64,000 nt of DNA. Source: Elioraea sp. (GTDB lineage Bacteria; Pseudomonadota; Alphaproteobacteria; Acetobacterales; Acetobacteraceae). A model generated the notes under the pieces. It saw only the letters and a list, made by a program, of their open reading frames with translations. It was not told the DNA's origin and ran no database searches. Positions within the stretch are counted from its first letter, which is position 1. Every line of letters begins with the position of its first letter. Both the position numbers and the translations under genes were made by a program. The stretch lies in contig NZ_JALHPR010000022.1 in the NCBI RefSeq assembly GCF_022842375.1, forward strand, positions 1 to 64,000. The letters run 5' to 3'. Shown here piece after piece: positions 16,514 through 23,503 of the stretch.

Positions 16514-17530
16514 ATGAACAGGATTGCGGCGACATATGGCGTTCTGGGGATCGGCAACGCGATCGTTGACGTGCTCGGCCGCTGCGACGATGCGTTCCTC
16601 GCGGCTGAGGGCATCGACAAGGGCACGATGACGCTGATCGACGATGCCCGCGCCGTGGCGCTCTATGCCGCGATGGGTCCCGCGGTCGAGGTGTCGGGCG
16701 GATCGGCCGGCAACACGATGGCGGCCTATGCGAGCCTGGTGGGCCAGGCCGGCCCCCCCGGCGCCTTCATCGGCAAGGTGAGGAATGATCAGCTCGGCGC
16801 CGTGTTCGCCCACGACATCCGGGCAGCCGGCGTCGCCTTCACCACACCGCCCGCTGCCGATGGCCCGCCGACGGCGCGCTGCCTCATCCTCGTCACCCCC
16901 GATGCGCAGCGGAGCATGAACACCTATCTCGGCGCCTGCGTGAACCTGGCCGAGGGGGACATCGACGAGGCGCTGGTCGCCGCCTCCGCCGTGACCTATC
17001 TCGAGGGCTACCTGTTCGACCCGCCTGCCGCGCAGGCGGCGTTCCGCAAGGCCGCGGCCCTCGCCCATCAGGCGGGGCGCGAGGTGTCGCTCTCGCTGTC
17101 GGACCCGTTCTGTGTCGGCCGTCACCGCGCCGCCTTCCGCGCCCTGGTGCGCGAGGAGGTGGACATCCTCTTCGCCAACGAGGCCGAGATCCTCTCGCTC
17201 TACGAGGTGAGCCGGTTCGACGAGGCACTCGCGGCGGTGCGGGCGGAGACCAAGGTCGCCTGCCTGACGCGGAGTGAGAAGGGGTCGATCATCGTCGCCG
17301 GCAACGAGGTGCACGTGATCGACGCCGAGCCTGCCCAGGTGGTCGACACGACCGGGGCGGGCGATGCCTATGCGGCGGGGTTCCTGGCCGGGCACGTGCG
17401 CGGGCTTGGCCTCGCGATGAGCGGGCGGCTCGGGTCGCTGGCAGCGGCAGAGGCGATCAGCCACTACGGCGCGCGGCCGGTGCGCCCTCTGGCCGCGCTG
17501 GCGGCAGAGCGGCTCGGCCTCGCCGCCTGA
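16514..17530 (+). CDS. PfkB family carbohydrate or nucleoside kinase
   Basis: A 338-residue ribokinase-type kinase. Signature 1 is seen as VSGGSAGNTMAAYASL (about 68-83) and signature 2 as DTTGAGDAYAAGF (about 275-287), with the catalytic Asp in GAGD. The GNAIVDVL start and the general pattern resemble alphaproteobacterial adenosine-kinase-like proteins, but the substrate cannot be fixed. ATG 16514 with GGGAG upstream is preferred; ATG 16499 is in frame. A small gene follows 21 bp later. Confidence 0.85.
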   Translation: MNRIAATYGVLGIGNAIVDVLGRCDDAFLAAEGIDKGTMTLIDDARAVALYAAMGPAVEVSGGSAGNTMAAYASLVGQAGPPGAFIGKVRNDQLGAVFAHDIRAAGVAFTTPPAADGPPTARCLILVTPDAQRSMNTYLGACVNLAEGDIDEALVAASAVTYLEGYLFDPPAAQAAFRKAAALAHQAGREVSLSLSDPFCVGRHRAAFRALVREEVDILFANEAEILSLYEVSRFDEALAAVRAETKVACLTRSEKGSIIVAGNEVHVIDAEPAQVVDTTGAGDAYAAGFLAGHVRGLGLAMSGRLGSLAAAEAISHYGARPVRPLAALAAERLGLAA

Positions 17531-17551
17531 TCGCGATGTGGTGAGGGGCGC

Positions 17552-18064
17552 ATGACCGGGGACGAGGCAACGCTGATCGCGAGGCTGTTCGAGCGACTTG
17601 GCGGCCTCGCCGGGCTCTCGCACGACCCCGAGGCGATGCGCTACGCCGCTGACCAGGCCGGGGCGCTGGCCGACCCGGCCGGGGTGATGGCGCAGGTGTT
17701 GCTGGCCCAGGAGGCGGCGATCGCCTCGCTCAGGGCCAGGCTCTCGGCGCTCGAGCGTGACCGTGCGGCGGAGGCTGCCTGGCAGGTCGGCGCGGCCCGC
17801 TACCTCACGCTCGAGGTGACTGACATGCCGCGGATGCCGGCCCCCGATGGCAGCTTCCTGCAGGGCGTGTTCGCCGCCGCTGCCGCCTTCGCCTCGGGCA
17901 AGCTGCTGATGGACGCGGAGCTTGCCGCCCCCCTCACCCCCGACGGGGGCGAGTTCCACTGGGGCGGTGGCGGCGTCGAGGTGAAGAAGGCGGTGCCGGA
18001 GGAGGATTGGTACGCCATCAAGGGCGCGACGCCCCCCGACGAGCCGCCCCCCGACCAGACCTGA
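17552..18064 (+). CDS. Hypothetical protein, DUF2076-like N-terminus
   Basis: A 170-residue protein. The N-terminal 75 residues (TLIARLFERLGGLAG, then QVLLAQEAAIASLRARLSAL) resemble the start of the DUF2076 family, with a probable short coiled coil at 45-70. The C-terminal half contains AAFASGKLLMD, a Gly-rich stretch and an acidic Pro-rich tail. Likely cotranscribed with the PfkB-type kinase upstream. A strong inverted repeat and an intrinsic terminator follow the gene. Function unknown. Confidence 0.6.
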   Translation: MTGDEATLIARLFERLGGLAGLSHDPEAMRYAADQAGALADPAGVMAQVLLAQEAAIASLRARLSALERDRAAEAAWQVGAARYLTLEVTDMPRMPAPDGSFLQGVFAAAAAFASGKLLMDAELAAPLTPDGGEFHWGGGGVEVKKAVPEEDWYAIKGATPPDEPPPDQT

Positions 18065-18085
18065 CGCACCCGCCCGGCGCTTGAG

Positions 18086-18153
18086 GGCAGCGAGCGCAGC
18101 GAGCAAGCGCGCGATGCATGGCGTTGCCCCTTGTGCTCGCTTCGCTCGCTGCC
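18086..18153. repeat. Long inverted repeat (20-bp arms, 28-nt loop)
   Basis: Arms 18086-18105 and 18134-18153 match at 19 of 20 positions as reverse complements, and each arm is itself built from repeated GCGAGC-type words. In RNA this would form a very stable hairpin about 20 bp beyond the stop of the preceding gene. There is no U-tract, so transcript protection or a structural repeat is as likely as termination. Confidence 0.85.
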
Positions 18154-18173
18154 GGGGCGCGCCGCGCCCTATG

Positions 18174-18222
18174 GCGCGAGCCAAGGCCGCGGACGCGGCC
18201 GCCCGGCGCTTGAGGGCCTACG
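18174..18222. repeat. Dispersed hairpin repeat, copy A
   Basis: Shares GCGAGCCAAG, then a hairpin, then GCCCGGCGCTTGAGGGCCTACG with the element at 46362. The hairpin is GGCCGC-GGAC-GCGGCC (18185-18200), perfectly paired. In the other copy the stem sequence differs but is still perfectly paired. Confidence 0.75.
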
Positions 18223-18232
18223 AAGCCCGTCA

Positions 18233-18255
18233 CAGGACAGTCATGCTGTCTTTTT
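18233..18255 (+). terminator. Intrinsic terminator upstream of typA
   Basis: Stem GACAG/CTGTC (18236-18240 with 18246-18250), loop TCATG, followed immediately by five T residues; A-T and G-T pairs can extend the stem. It is the only clear hairpin plus U-tract seen in the window. It should end transcripts from the kinase/DUF2076-like pair and isolate typA, or act as an attenuator if a promoter lies upstream. Confidence 0.65.
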
Positions 18256-18381
18256 CCTCGCATCCGCCCGCCCGGGCCACTATGTGTGCCCGGAACGAAG
18301 CCGCACGGCAGACCTGACAGACCACGGGCATGCGATCCGATGTGCCCGGGGCGCTGGCGTTTGCCACAACAGGATTGCCCG

Positions 18382-20220
18382 ATGAGCACGACCAACATCC
18401 GGAACATCGCGATCATCGCGCATGTCGATCATGGCAAGACCACGCTGGTCGACCAGCTGCTGCGGCAGTCGGGCGCGTTCCGCGACAACCAGCAGGTGGC
18501 CGAGCGTGCGCTCGACCGCAACGACCTCGAGCGTGAGCGTGGCATCACCATCCTCGCCAAGTGCACCTCGGTCGTCTGGAACGGCAACCGCATCAACATT
18601 GTCGACACGCCGGGCCACGCCGATTTCGGCGGCGAGGTCGAGCGCATCCTGAACATGGTCGATGGCGCGATCGTGCTGGTCGATGCCGCCGAGGGGCCCC
18701 TGCCTCAGACCAAGTTCGTCGTCGGCAAGGCGCTGGCCCGCGGGCTTCGCCCGATCGTCGTCGTGAACAAGGTCGACCGCCAGGACGCACGCGCCGACGA
18801 GGTGCACAACGAGGTGTTCGACCTCTTCGCCGCCATGGGCGCTGATGACGACCAGCTCGATTTCCCCATGCTGTATGCCTCCGGCCGCCAGGGCTGGGCC
18901 GACATGACGATGGACGGTCCGCGCAAGGACCTCTCGGCGATGTTCGAGCTGATCCTCTCGCACATCCCCGCGCCCAAGCTCGACGCCGACGCGCCCTTCG
19001 CGATGGCCGCGACCATCCTCGACTACGACAACTTCCTCGGGCGTGTTCTCACCGGCCGGCTCGAGCAGGGCCGCGCGCGGGTGAACATGCCGCTGAAGGT
19101 GATGCGGCCTGACGGCACGGTGGTCGAGACGGGCCGCCTCTCGAAGCTGATGAGCTTCCGCGGCCTCGATCGCGTGCCGGTCGAGGAGGCGGAGGCGGGC
19201 GACATCATCGCCATCGCCGGCCTTGCCGAGGCGACCGTCCCCGACACGATCTGCGCGCCCGAGCAGGCCGTGCCGCTGCCGGCCACGCCCGTTGACCCGC
19301 CGACGCTGTCGATGACCTTCCGCATCAATGACGGCCCGCTTGCCGGCCGCGAGGGCAAGAAGGTCACGTCGCGGCAGATCCGTGACCGCCTCTACCGCGA
19401 ATCCGAAGGCAACATCGCGATCAAGGTGAAGGACAGCGAGGAGGCGGAGGCCTTCGAGGTGTCCGGCCGCGGCGAGCTCCAGCTCGGCGTGCTGATCGAG
19501 CAGATGCGCCGCGAGGGGTTCGAGCTCGCGATTGGCCGCCCGCGCGTGATCACCCGCCGCAACGAGGAGACGGGTGCCCGCGAGGAGCCGATGGAAGAGG
19601 CGCTGATCGACGTCGACGAGGCCTATACGGGCTCCGTCGTCGAGAAGATGTCGCAGCGCAAGGGCGAGCTGCGCGACATGCGCCCCTCGGGCGGCGGCAA
19701 GACGCGGCTGACCTTCCTGATCCCGAGCCGCGGGCTGATCGGCTATCACGGCGAATTCCTGACCGACACGCGCGGCACCGGCATCATGAACCGCCTGTTC
19801 GCCGGCTACGGCCCGTGGAAGGGCCCGATCGAGGGGCGCCGGAACGGCACGCTGATCAGCAACGCCGATGGCGAGGCGATCCACTACGCGCTGTTCTATT
19901 TGCAGGAGCGCGGCACGCTGTTCGTGAGCCCTGGCGACAAGGTGTACGAGGGGCTGATCCTCGGCGAGAACTCCCGCCCCGGCGACCTCGACGTGAACCC
20001 GATCAAGGAGAAGAAGCTCACCAACATCCGTGCTGCCGGCAAGGATGATGCGATGCTTCTCGTGCCGCCGCGCAAGATGAGCCTCGAGCAGGCAATCGCC
20101 TATATCGAGGATGACGAGCTGGTCGAGGTGACGCCCGCTGCCGTCCGCCTCCGCAAGCGCTTCCTCGACCCGAACGCCCGCAAGCGGGCGGAGCGGCGGT
20201 CCGAGGAAGACGCCGCCTGA
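18382..20220 (+). CDS. typA: Ribosome-associated GTPase TypA/BipA
   Basis: A 612-residue translational GTPase related to EF-G and EF4 that helps 50S assembly and stress adaptation. G1 HVDHGKTT at 14-21, G3 DTPGH at 75-79, G4 NKVDR at 129-133. The C-terminal domain signature [32 protein letters not shown] and the terminal [13 protein letters not shown] block are specific to TypA. ATG preceded by AGGA at good spacing. Monocistronic by context, with a terminator upstream. Confidence 0.97.
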   Translation: MSTTNIRNIAIIAHVDHGKTTLVDQLLRQSGAFRDNQQVAERALDRNDLERERGITILAKCTSVVWNGNRINIVDTPGHADFGGEVERILNMVDGAIVLVDAAEGPLPQTKFVVGKALARGLRPIVVVNKVDRQDARADEVHNEVFDLFAAMGADDDQLDFPMLYASGRQGWADMTMDGPRKDLSAMFELILSHIPAPKLDADAPFAMAATILDYDNFLGRVLTGRLEQGRARVNMPLKVMRPDGTVVETGRLSKLMSFRGLDRVPVEEAEAGDIIAIAGLAEATVPDTICAPEQAVPLPATPVDPPTLSMTFRINDGPLAGREGKKVTSRQIRDRLYRESEGNIAIKVKDSEEAEAFEVSGRGELQLGVLIEQMRREGFELAIGRPRVITRRNEETGAREEPMEEALIDVDEAYTGSVVEKMSQRKGELRDMRPSGGGKTRLTFLIPSRGLIGYHGEFLTDTRGTGIMNRLFAGYGPWKGPIEGRRNGTLISNADGEAIHYALFYLQERGTLFVSPGDKVYEGLILGENSRPGDLDVNPIKEKKLTNIRAAGKDDAMLLVPPRKMSLEQAIAYIEDDELVEVTPAAVRLRKRFLDPNARKRAERRSEEDAA

Positions 20221-20393
20221 GAGACCGCCCGTAAACTCTAACTGCTCCAAAAAGTGTTCTTGGGGCCGTCTGGCTTTGTGTCCTGCGCTTCCGGTGCTCA
20301 CGGGCCTCCAGCCCGCTGCGCGCCGGTTCTCGGACACTGCGCCAGCCGACTCACAGCAGCGAGTTTCCAGGCAGTCTCTCGCATGCACGTGGA

Positions 20394-21161
20394 CTAAGCG
20401 GACCTGAACAGCCTGCCCGCGTCGCTGCGCCGGTCATCGATGCCGGCGCGGCGGAGTGCGTGCCAGTAGGTCGCCGGGTTCGAGGCGATCACCGGCTTGC
20501 CGAGCGCCGTTTCCGCCTCCAGCGCCACGCCCGCGAAGGGCAGGTTGGTGCCGACCTGCACGATCGCCTCCGCCTCCGGACAGTCGAGTTCGCGCACGGC
20601 CTCGCGCAGCCGCATCAAGGGCACGCGCGCGATGGCCGCCGGGCCAGGGATCGCCATCGCGTGGCTTCGCACGACCTCATGCCCCGCCGCCTCCAGGAAC
20701 CGCCTCGCCGCCCGCTCGCCCTCCGGCATGAACGGCGAGAGCAGTGCTATGCGCCGGATGTCGAGCGCGGCAAGGGCGGCGAGGATCGCATGCGTCGTCG
20801 CCGTGACGGGGCAGCCAACGCGGGCTGACGCATCGGCGAGCAGCTTGGCACCCGCCTCGCCGTCACCGACGAAATTCTCCACCATCACGCCAAGGATCAC
20901 GTGATCGGGCCTCGCCGGGACGAGCGTGTCGAGCGCGGCACCAAGGCCTGCGACCATCGCGGCGCGGGCGGAGGCCGCATCGGCATCCGTCGCCACCAGC
21001 CAGTCGGGGTTCGGGATGCGCGCATGGGCGTTGATCACGCCCTCGGGCCGCAGCGCCTCCATCTCCGGCTGCACGGTGGTGTTCGTCGCCGGCGCGACCA
21101 CGCCCATCACCAGGCGAAGGCCGAGCGAGTTGGTGGGGTTCAGCGGCGGTTCGTCATCCAT
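20394..21161 (-). CDS. Asp/Glu racemase / maleate isomerase superfamily protein lacking the catalytic cysteines
   Basis: A 255-residue protein of the arylmalonate decarboxylase/maleate isomerase type, with the family N-terminal block VVAPATNTTVQPEM (21-34) and the C-terminal GKPVIASNPATYWHALR (221-237). Where typical members carry nucleophilic Cys residues this one has GVMVENF (91-97) and VGTNLPF (203-209). A subgroup with such substitutions exists, so it may have a different chemistry. The ATG at 21161 fits the conserved start; a longer frame exists. Isolated gene. Confidence 0.7.
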   Translation of the reverse strand: MDDEPPLNPTNSLGLRLVMGVVAPATNTTVQPEMEALRPEGVINAHARIPNPDWLVATDADAASARAAMVAGLGAALDTLVPARPDHVILGVMVENFVGDGEAGAKLLADASARVGCPVTATTHAILAALAALDIRRIALLSPFMPEGERAARRFLEAAGHEVVRSHAMAIPGPAAIARVPLMRLREAVRELDCPEAEAIVQVGTNLPFAGVALEAETALGKPVIASNPATYWHALRRAGIDDRRSDAGRLFRSA

Positions 21162-21192
21162 CGGCGCAGCATGGCGCGTCGCGCCCGCCCGG

Positions 21193-21582
21193 TCACGCGG
21201 CGGCGGGGGCGCGTTGGCCGAGCGCAAGCCGCATCAGTCGCGCCAGGAACAGCACCGCGCCCGCGATCCACACGAGCGTGAGGGCGGTGAGCGCGCGCCC
21301 GTCTCCCGCCTCGGCGATGGCGATGGCGCCGGGGAAGCCGAGCGCCGCGCCACCGGAAAGGACGGCCTGCGCGATCGTCGCCGCACGGTTCTCGATCAGC
21401 ACCGGCAGGCGTGCGTGCGCGAGCCAGATGGCAGCGACCGAGGCCCAGCCGAGGAGGTTCAGATGCGCCTGTTCCGGCGTGAGGCTGAGCGGGCCGACGC
21501 TGCCGGTCGCGACCAGCGCCACGACGGCGGCGACGGCGGCAAGGTCAGCCGCGGCAAGGAGGAGGATGCTGGGGCGCTGCAT
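21193..21582 (-). CDS. Small four-helix membrane protein, paralogue of the next gene
   Basis: A 129-residue protein with four predicted membrane helices (about 5-28, 39-57, 68-90, 97-118). The motif AHLNLLGWASVAAIW (39-53) resembles a His-bearing helix of heme-copper oxidase subunit I (cbb3/NorB type), and similar small proteins are often labelled cytochrome oxidase subunit I-like. It lacks the full set of heme and copper ligands, so it is not an oxidase by itself. It aligns along its length with the product of 21634-22062, so the two are a tandem duplication. The upstream regions share a 17-bp motif at equal distance. Confidence 0.7.
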   Translation of the reverse strand: MQRPSILLLAAADLAAVAAVVALVATGSVGPLSLTPEQAHLNLLGWASVAAIWLAHARLPVLIENRAATIAQAVLSGGAALGFPGAIAIAEAGDGRALTALTLVWIAGAVLFLARLMRLALGQRAPAAA

Positions 21583-21598
21583 GGCACGGTATCCGGGT

Positions 21599-21618
21599 TG
21601 GTTCCTGTGTCGGAACCA
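21599..21618. repeat. Perfect inverted repeat between the duplicated membrane-protein genes
   Basis: TGGTTCC, six bases, GGAACCA: a perfect 7-bp dyad just upstream of the 21582 start. No U-tract follows on either strand, so a regulator-binding dyad or 5'-UTR hairpin is more likely than a terminator. Confidence 0.55.
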
Positions 21619-21629
21619 TGCGCGCGTTT

Positions 21630-21646
21630 CGTTTCAGGCCGATGTC
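21630..21646 (-). promoter_or_regulatory. Shared upstream motif, copy 1
   Basis: On the minus strand GACATCGGCCTGAAACG, 48 bp upstream of the 21582 start codon. The counterpart before the paralogue (22111-22127) differs only at two central positions and lies at 49 bp. Because the sequence between motif and gene has diverged, the motif looks selected, for example as a promoter or regulator site. Confidence 0.5.
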
Positions 21647-22062
21647 GCGTGGCGCACATCGTGTTTCTCTCCTGTGCGCTGCGTCACGCCGCTGAGCGCG
21701 AGCAGGGCGAGGCGCGCGAGGAACAGCACAGCACCAGCGAGCCAGACGAGGGAGAGGGCGATCGCCGCCGCGGGGTTGCCGCTGTCGATCGAGATCGCGA
21801 TGCCGAGCGGGAAGAACAGCGCCGCCGTACCCGAGAGCACGAGTTGCGCGGCCGCTGCCGCACGGTTGGCGGTGAGTTCCGGATACGCGCGGAAGGTGAG
21901 CCCCATGAGCGCGAGCGACGTCCAGCCGAGCAGGTTCAGGTGCGCGTGCACGGGCGCGAAGCGAAAATCATGCGCGACACCCATGGCGATGCCGAGACCT
22001 GTGCCCGCGACGAGGCAGAGGGCGGCCGCGGCGAGGAAGAGCAGGGGGAGGCGGTTCTGCAT
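21634..22062 (-). CDS. Small four-helix membrane protein, heme-copper-oxidase-like fragment
   Basis: A 142-residue protein with four hydrophobic helices. HAHLNLLGWTSLALMGL (about 34-50) carries two His in the context seen in cbb3/NorB-type subunit I helices, and LVWLAGAVLFLARLALLAL forms the last helix, nearly the same as in the paralogue. GAGAG precedes ATG 22062 at good spacing; longer in-frame starts exist but add a basic leader unlike the paralogue. Its 3' end overlaps the upstream motif of the downstream paralogue. A role in respiration or NO handling is only a guess. Confidence 0.7.
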   Translation of the reverse strand: MQNRLPLLFLAAAALCLVAGTGLGIAMGVAHDFRFAPVHAHLNLLGWTSLALMGLTFRAYPELTANRAAAAAQLVLSGTAALFFPLGIAISIDSGNPAAAIALSLVWLAGAVLFLARLALLALSGVTQRTGEKHDVRHATSA

Positions 22063-22110
22063 GACACGCTCTCGCATGGTGTTGCCGATGGCGGCTGTGT
22101 GCGCCCGCCA

Positions 22111-22127
22111 CGTTTCAGGGTGATGTC
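22111..22127 (-). promoter_or_regulatory. Shared upstream motif, copy 2
   Basis: Minus strand GACATCACCCTGAAACG, 49 bp upstream of the 22062 start, matching the motif at 21630-21646 at 15 of 17 positions. The similarity extends weakly about 12 bases towards the gene (GCGCA word). Confidence 0.5.
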
Positions 22128-22208
22128 TGACCCGACAGCCCCTCCCTTCCCCCCTTCGCCCCCGCATGCTTCCTTCCGCCACCCTCCCCCGCGTGACCGG
22201 AGCCGTCC

Positions 22209-23384
22209 ATGCCCGTCCACAACCGCATCGCTGCCTTCGCCGATGACCTCACCGCTTGGCGGCGTGACCTTCACGCCCACCCGGAGCTCGGGCTCGAGGA
22301 GCACCGCACGGCGGCGATCGTGGCGGAGAAGCTCGCCTCCTGGGGCATCGCGGTGCACACGGGGCTCGCCGTCACGGGCGTCGTCGGCTCGCTGAAGGTC
22401 GGCACGTCGAACCGCGCCATCGCCATCCGCGCCGACATGGATGCGCTGCCGATGGAGGAAGCGAACGGCTTCGCCCACCGCTCCACCACCCCCGGCCGCA
22501 TGCATGCCTGCGGGCATGACGGGCACACCACCATGCTGCTCGGTGCCGCGCGCTACCTCGCCGAGACGAAGAATTTCGACGGCACGGTGCATTTCGTGTT
22601 CCAGCCGGCCGAGGAAGGGGCGGGTGGCGGGCGCATGATGGTCGAGGAAGGGCTGTTCGATCTGTTCCCGGCGGACGCCGTCTACGGCGCGCACAACGAC
22701 ACCTCGCTGCCGGTGGGCGAGATGTACGTCGTCGCCGGGCCGAACAGTGCGGCCTCGGATCGTTTCACGATCCACATCGATGGCCGTGGCGGCCACGCCG
22801 CGCGCCCGCACATGACGATCGACCCCATCACCATCGGCGCGCAGATCGTGATGGCGTACCAGACACTGATCTCACGCCGCGTCGACCCGGCGGACGCCGC
22901 CGTCCTGTCGATCACGCAGTTCCATGCCGGCAGCGCGGGCAACGTGATTCCCGAGACGGCCTTCATCAACGGCACCGTGCGCACCATGAAGCCCGAGACG
23001 CAGGACCTCCTGGAAGCGCAGATGGGCGCGATCGCGAAGGCCACCGCCGAGAGCCAGGGTGCCGCGGTGCGGTTCGAATACGCCCGCGGCTACCCCATCG
23101 TCATGAACAACCCCGACGCGACCGAGCGTGCGGCGGCAGCGGCGGCCAGGCTGCTCGACCCCGCCCGCGTTCACCGCGAGAAGCCGCTCACCCTCGGCGG
23201 GGAGGATTTCGCCTACATGGCGCAGAAGGTACCCGGCTGCTTCGTCCGCATCGGCCAGCGGGGGGCGGATGGCGTGGGCGCCGTTCCCGTGCACAACCCG
23301 AAATACGATTTCAACGATGCGATCCTGCCCCTGGGTGCCAGCTATTGGGCGACCCTGGTCGAGCAGGAGCTAGCCCGAAGCTGA
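22209..23384 (+). CDS. M20 family amidohydrolase (hippurate hydrolase type)
   Basis: A 391-residue metal-dependent amidohydrolase that removes acyl groups from N-acyl amino acids. It has RRDLHAHPELGLEE (18-31), the metal cluster MHACGHDGH (98-106; C101, H103 and H106 as ligands), the catalytic Glu pair in QPAEEGAGG, and GGEDFAYMAQKVPG near the C-terminus. The central dimerisation lid domain (about 180-295) is intact. Stand-alone gene, divergent from the small membrane protein genes. Confidence 0.9.
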   Translation: MPVHNRIAAFADDLTAWRRDLHAHPELGLEEHRTAAIVAEKLASWGIAVHTGLAVTGVVGSLKVGTSNRAIAIRADMDALPMEEANGFAHRSTTPGRMHACGHDGHTTMLLGAARYLAETKNFDGTVHFVFQPAEEGAGGGRMMVEEGLFDLFPADAVYGAHNDTSLPVGEMYVVAGPNSAASDRFTIHIDGRGGHAARPHMTIDPITIGAQIVMAYQTLISRRVDPADAAVLSITQFHAGSAGNVIPETAFINGTVRTMKPETQDLLEAQMGAIAKATAESQGAAVRFEYARGYPIVMNNPDATERAAAAAARLLDPARVHREKPLTLGGEDFAYMAQKVPGCFVRIGQRGADGVGAVPVHNPKYDFNDAILPLGASYWATLVEQELARS

Positions 23385-23503
23385 CAGCAGGGGGCTGACC
23401 GGCCATGTTTGATCGCGGGGGGCCGCTCAACTAGGGTGCCCGCCCGCGACCGGCCGCTTGCTGCCCGAGTCGCTTCACCCGAGGCGCCCGACACCCAACG
23501 CTG

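Larger units (their letters stand above)
18065..18381. other. 317-bp intergenic region before typA
   Basis: No gene is credible here. The stretch holds two copies of the GCCCGGCGCTTGAGGGC word (18072 and 18201), a large imperfect hairpin (18086-18153), a second perfect hairpin (18185-18200), an intrinsic terminator (18233-18255), and then about 125 bp leading to the typA start with AGGA seven bases before the ATG. A short reading frame through it is explained by the repeats. Confidence 0.7.

Noticed and set aside
16487-18184. Long minus-strand frame opposite the PfkB-type kinase and following gene
   Set aside because: Same antisense artefact; crosses the ends of two real genes and shows no domain.
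18081-18317. Short plus-strand frame in the typA leader
   Set aside because: Composed of repeat sequence and hairpins; no ribosome-binding site and no similarity recognised.
20221-20393. Possible terminator or small RNA after typA
   Set aside because: Contains a 5-bp stem CGGGC/GCCCG (20301-20315) but no U-tract or other support; nothing definite is seen.
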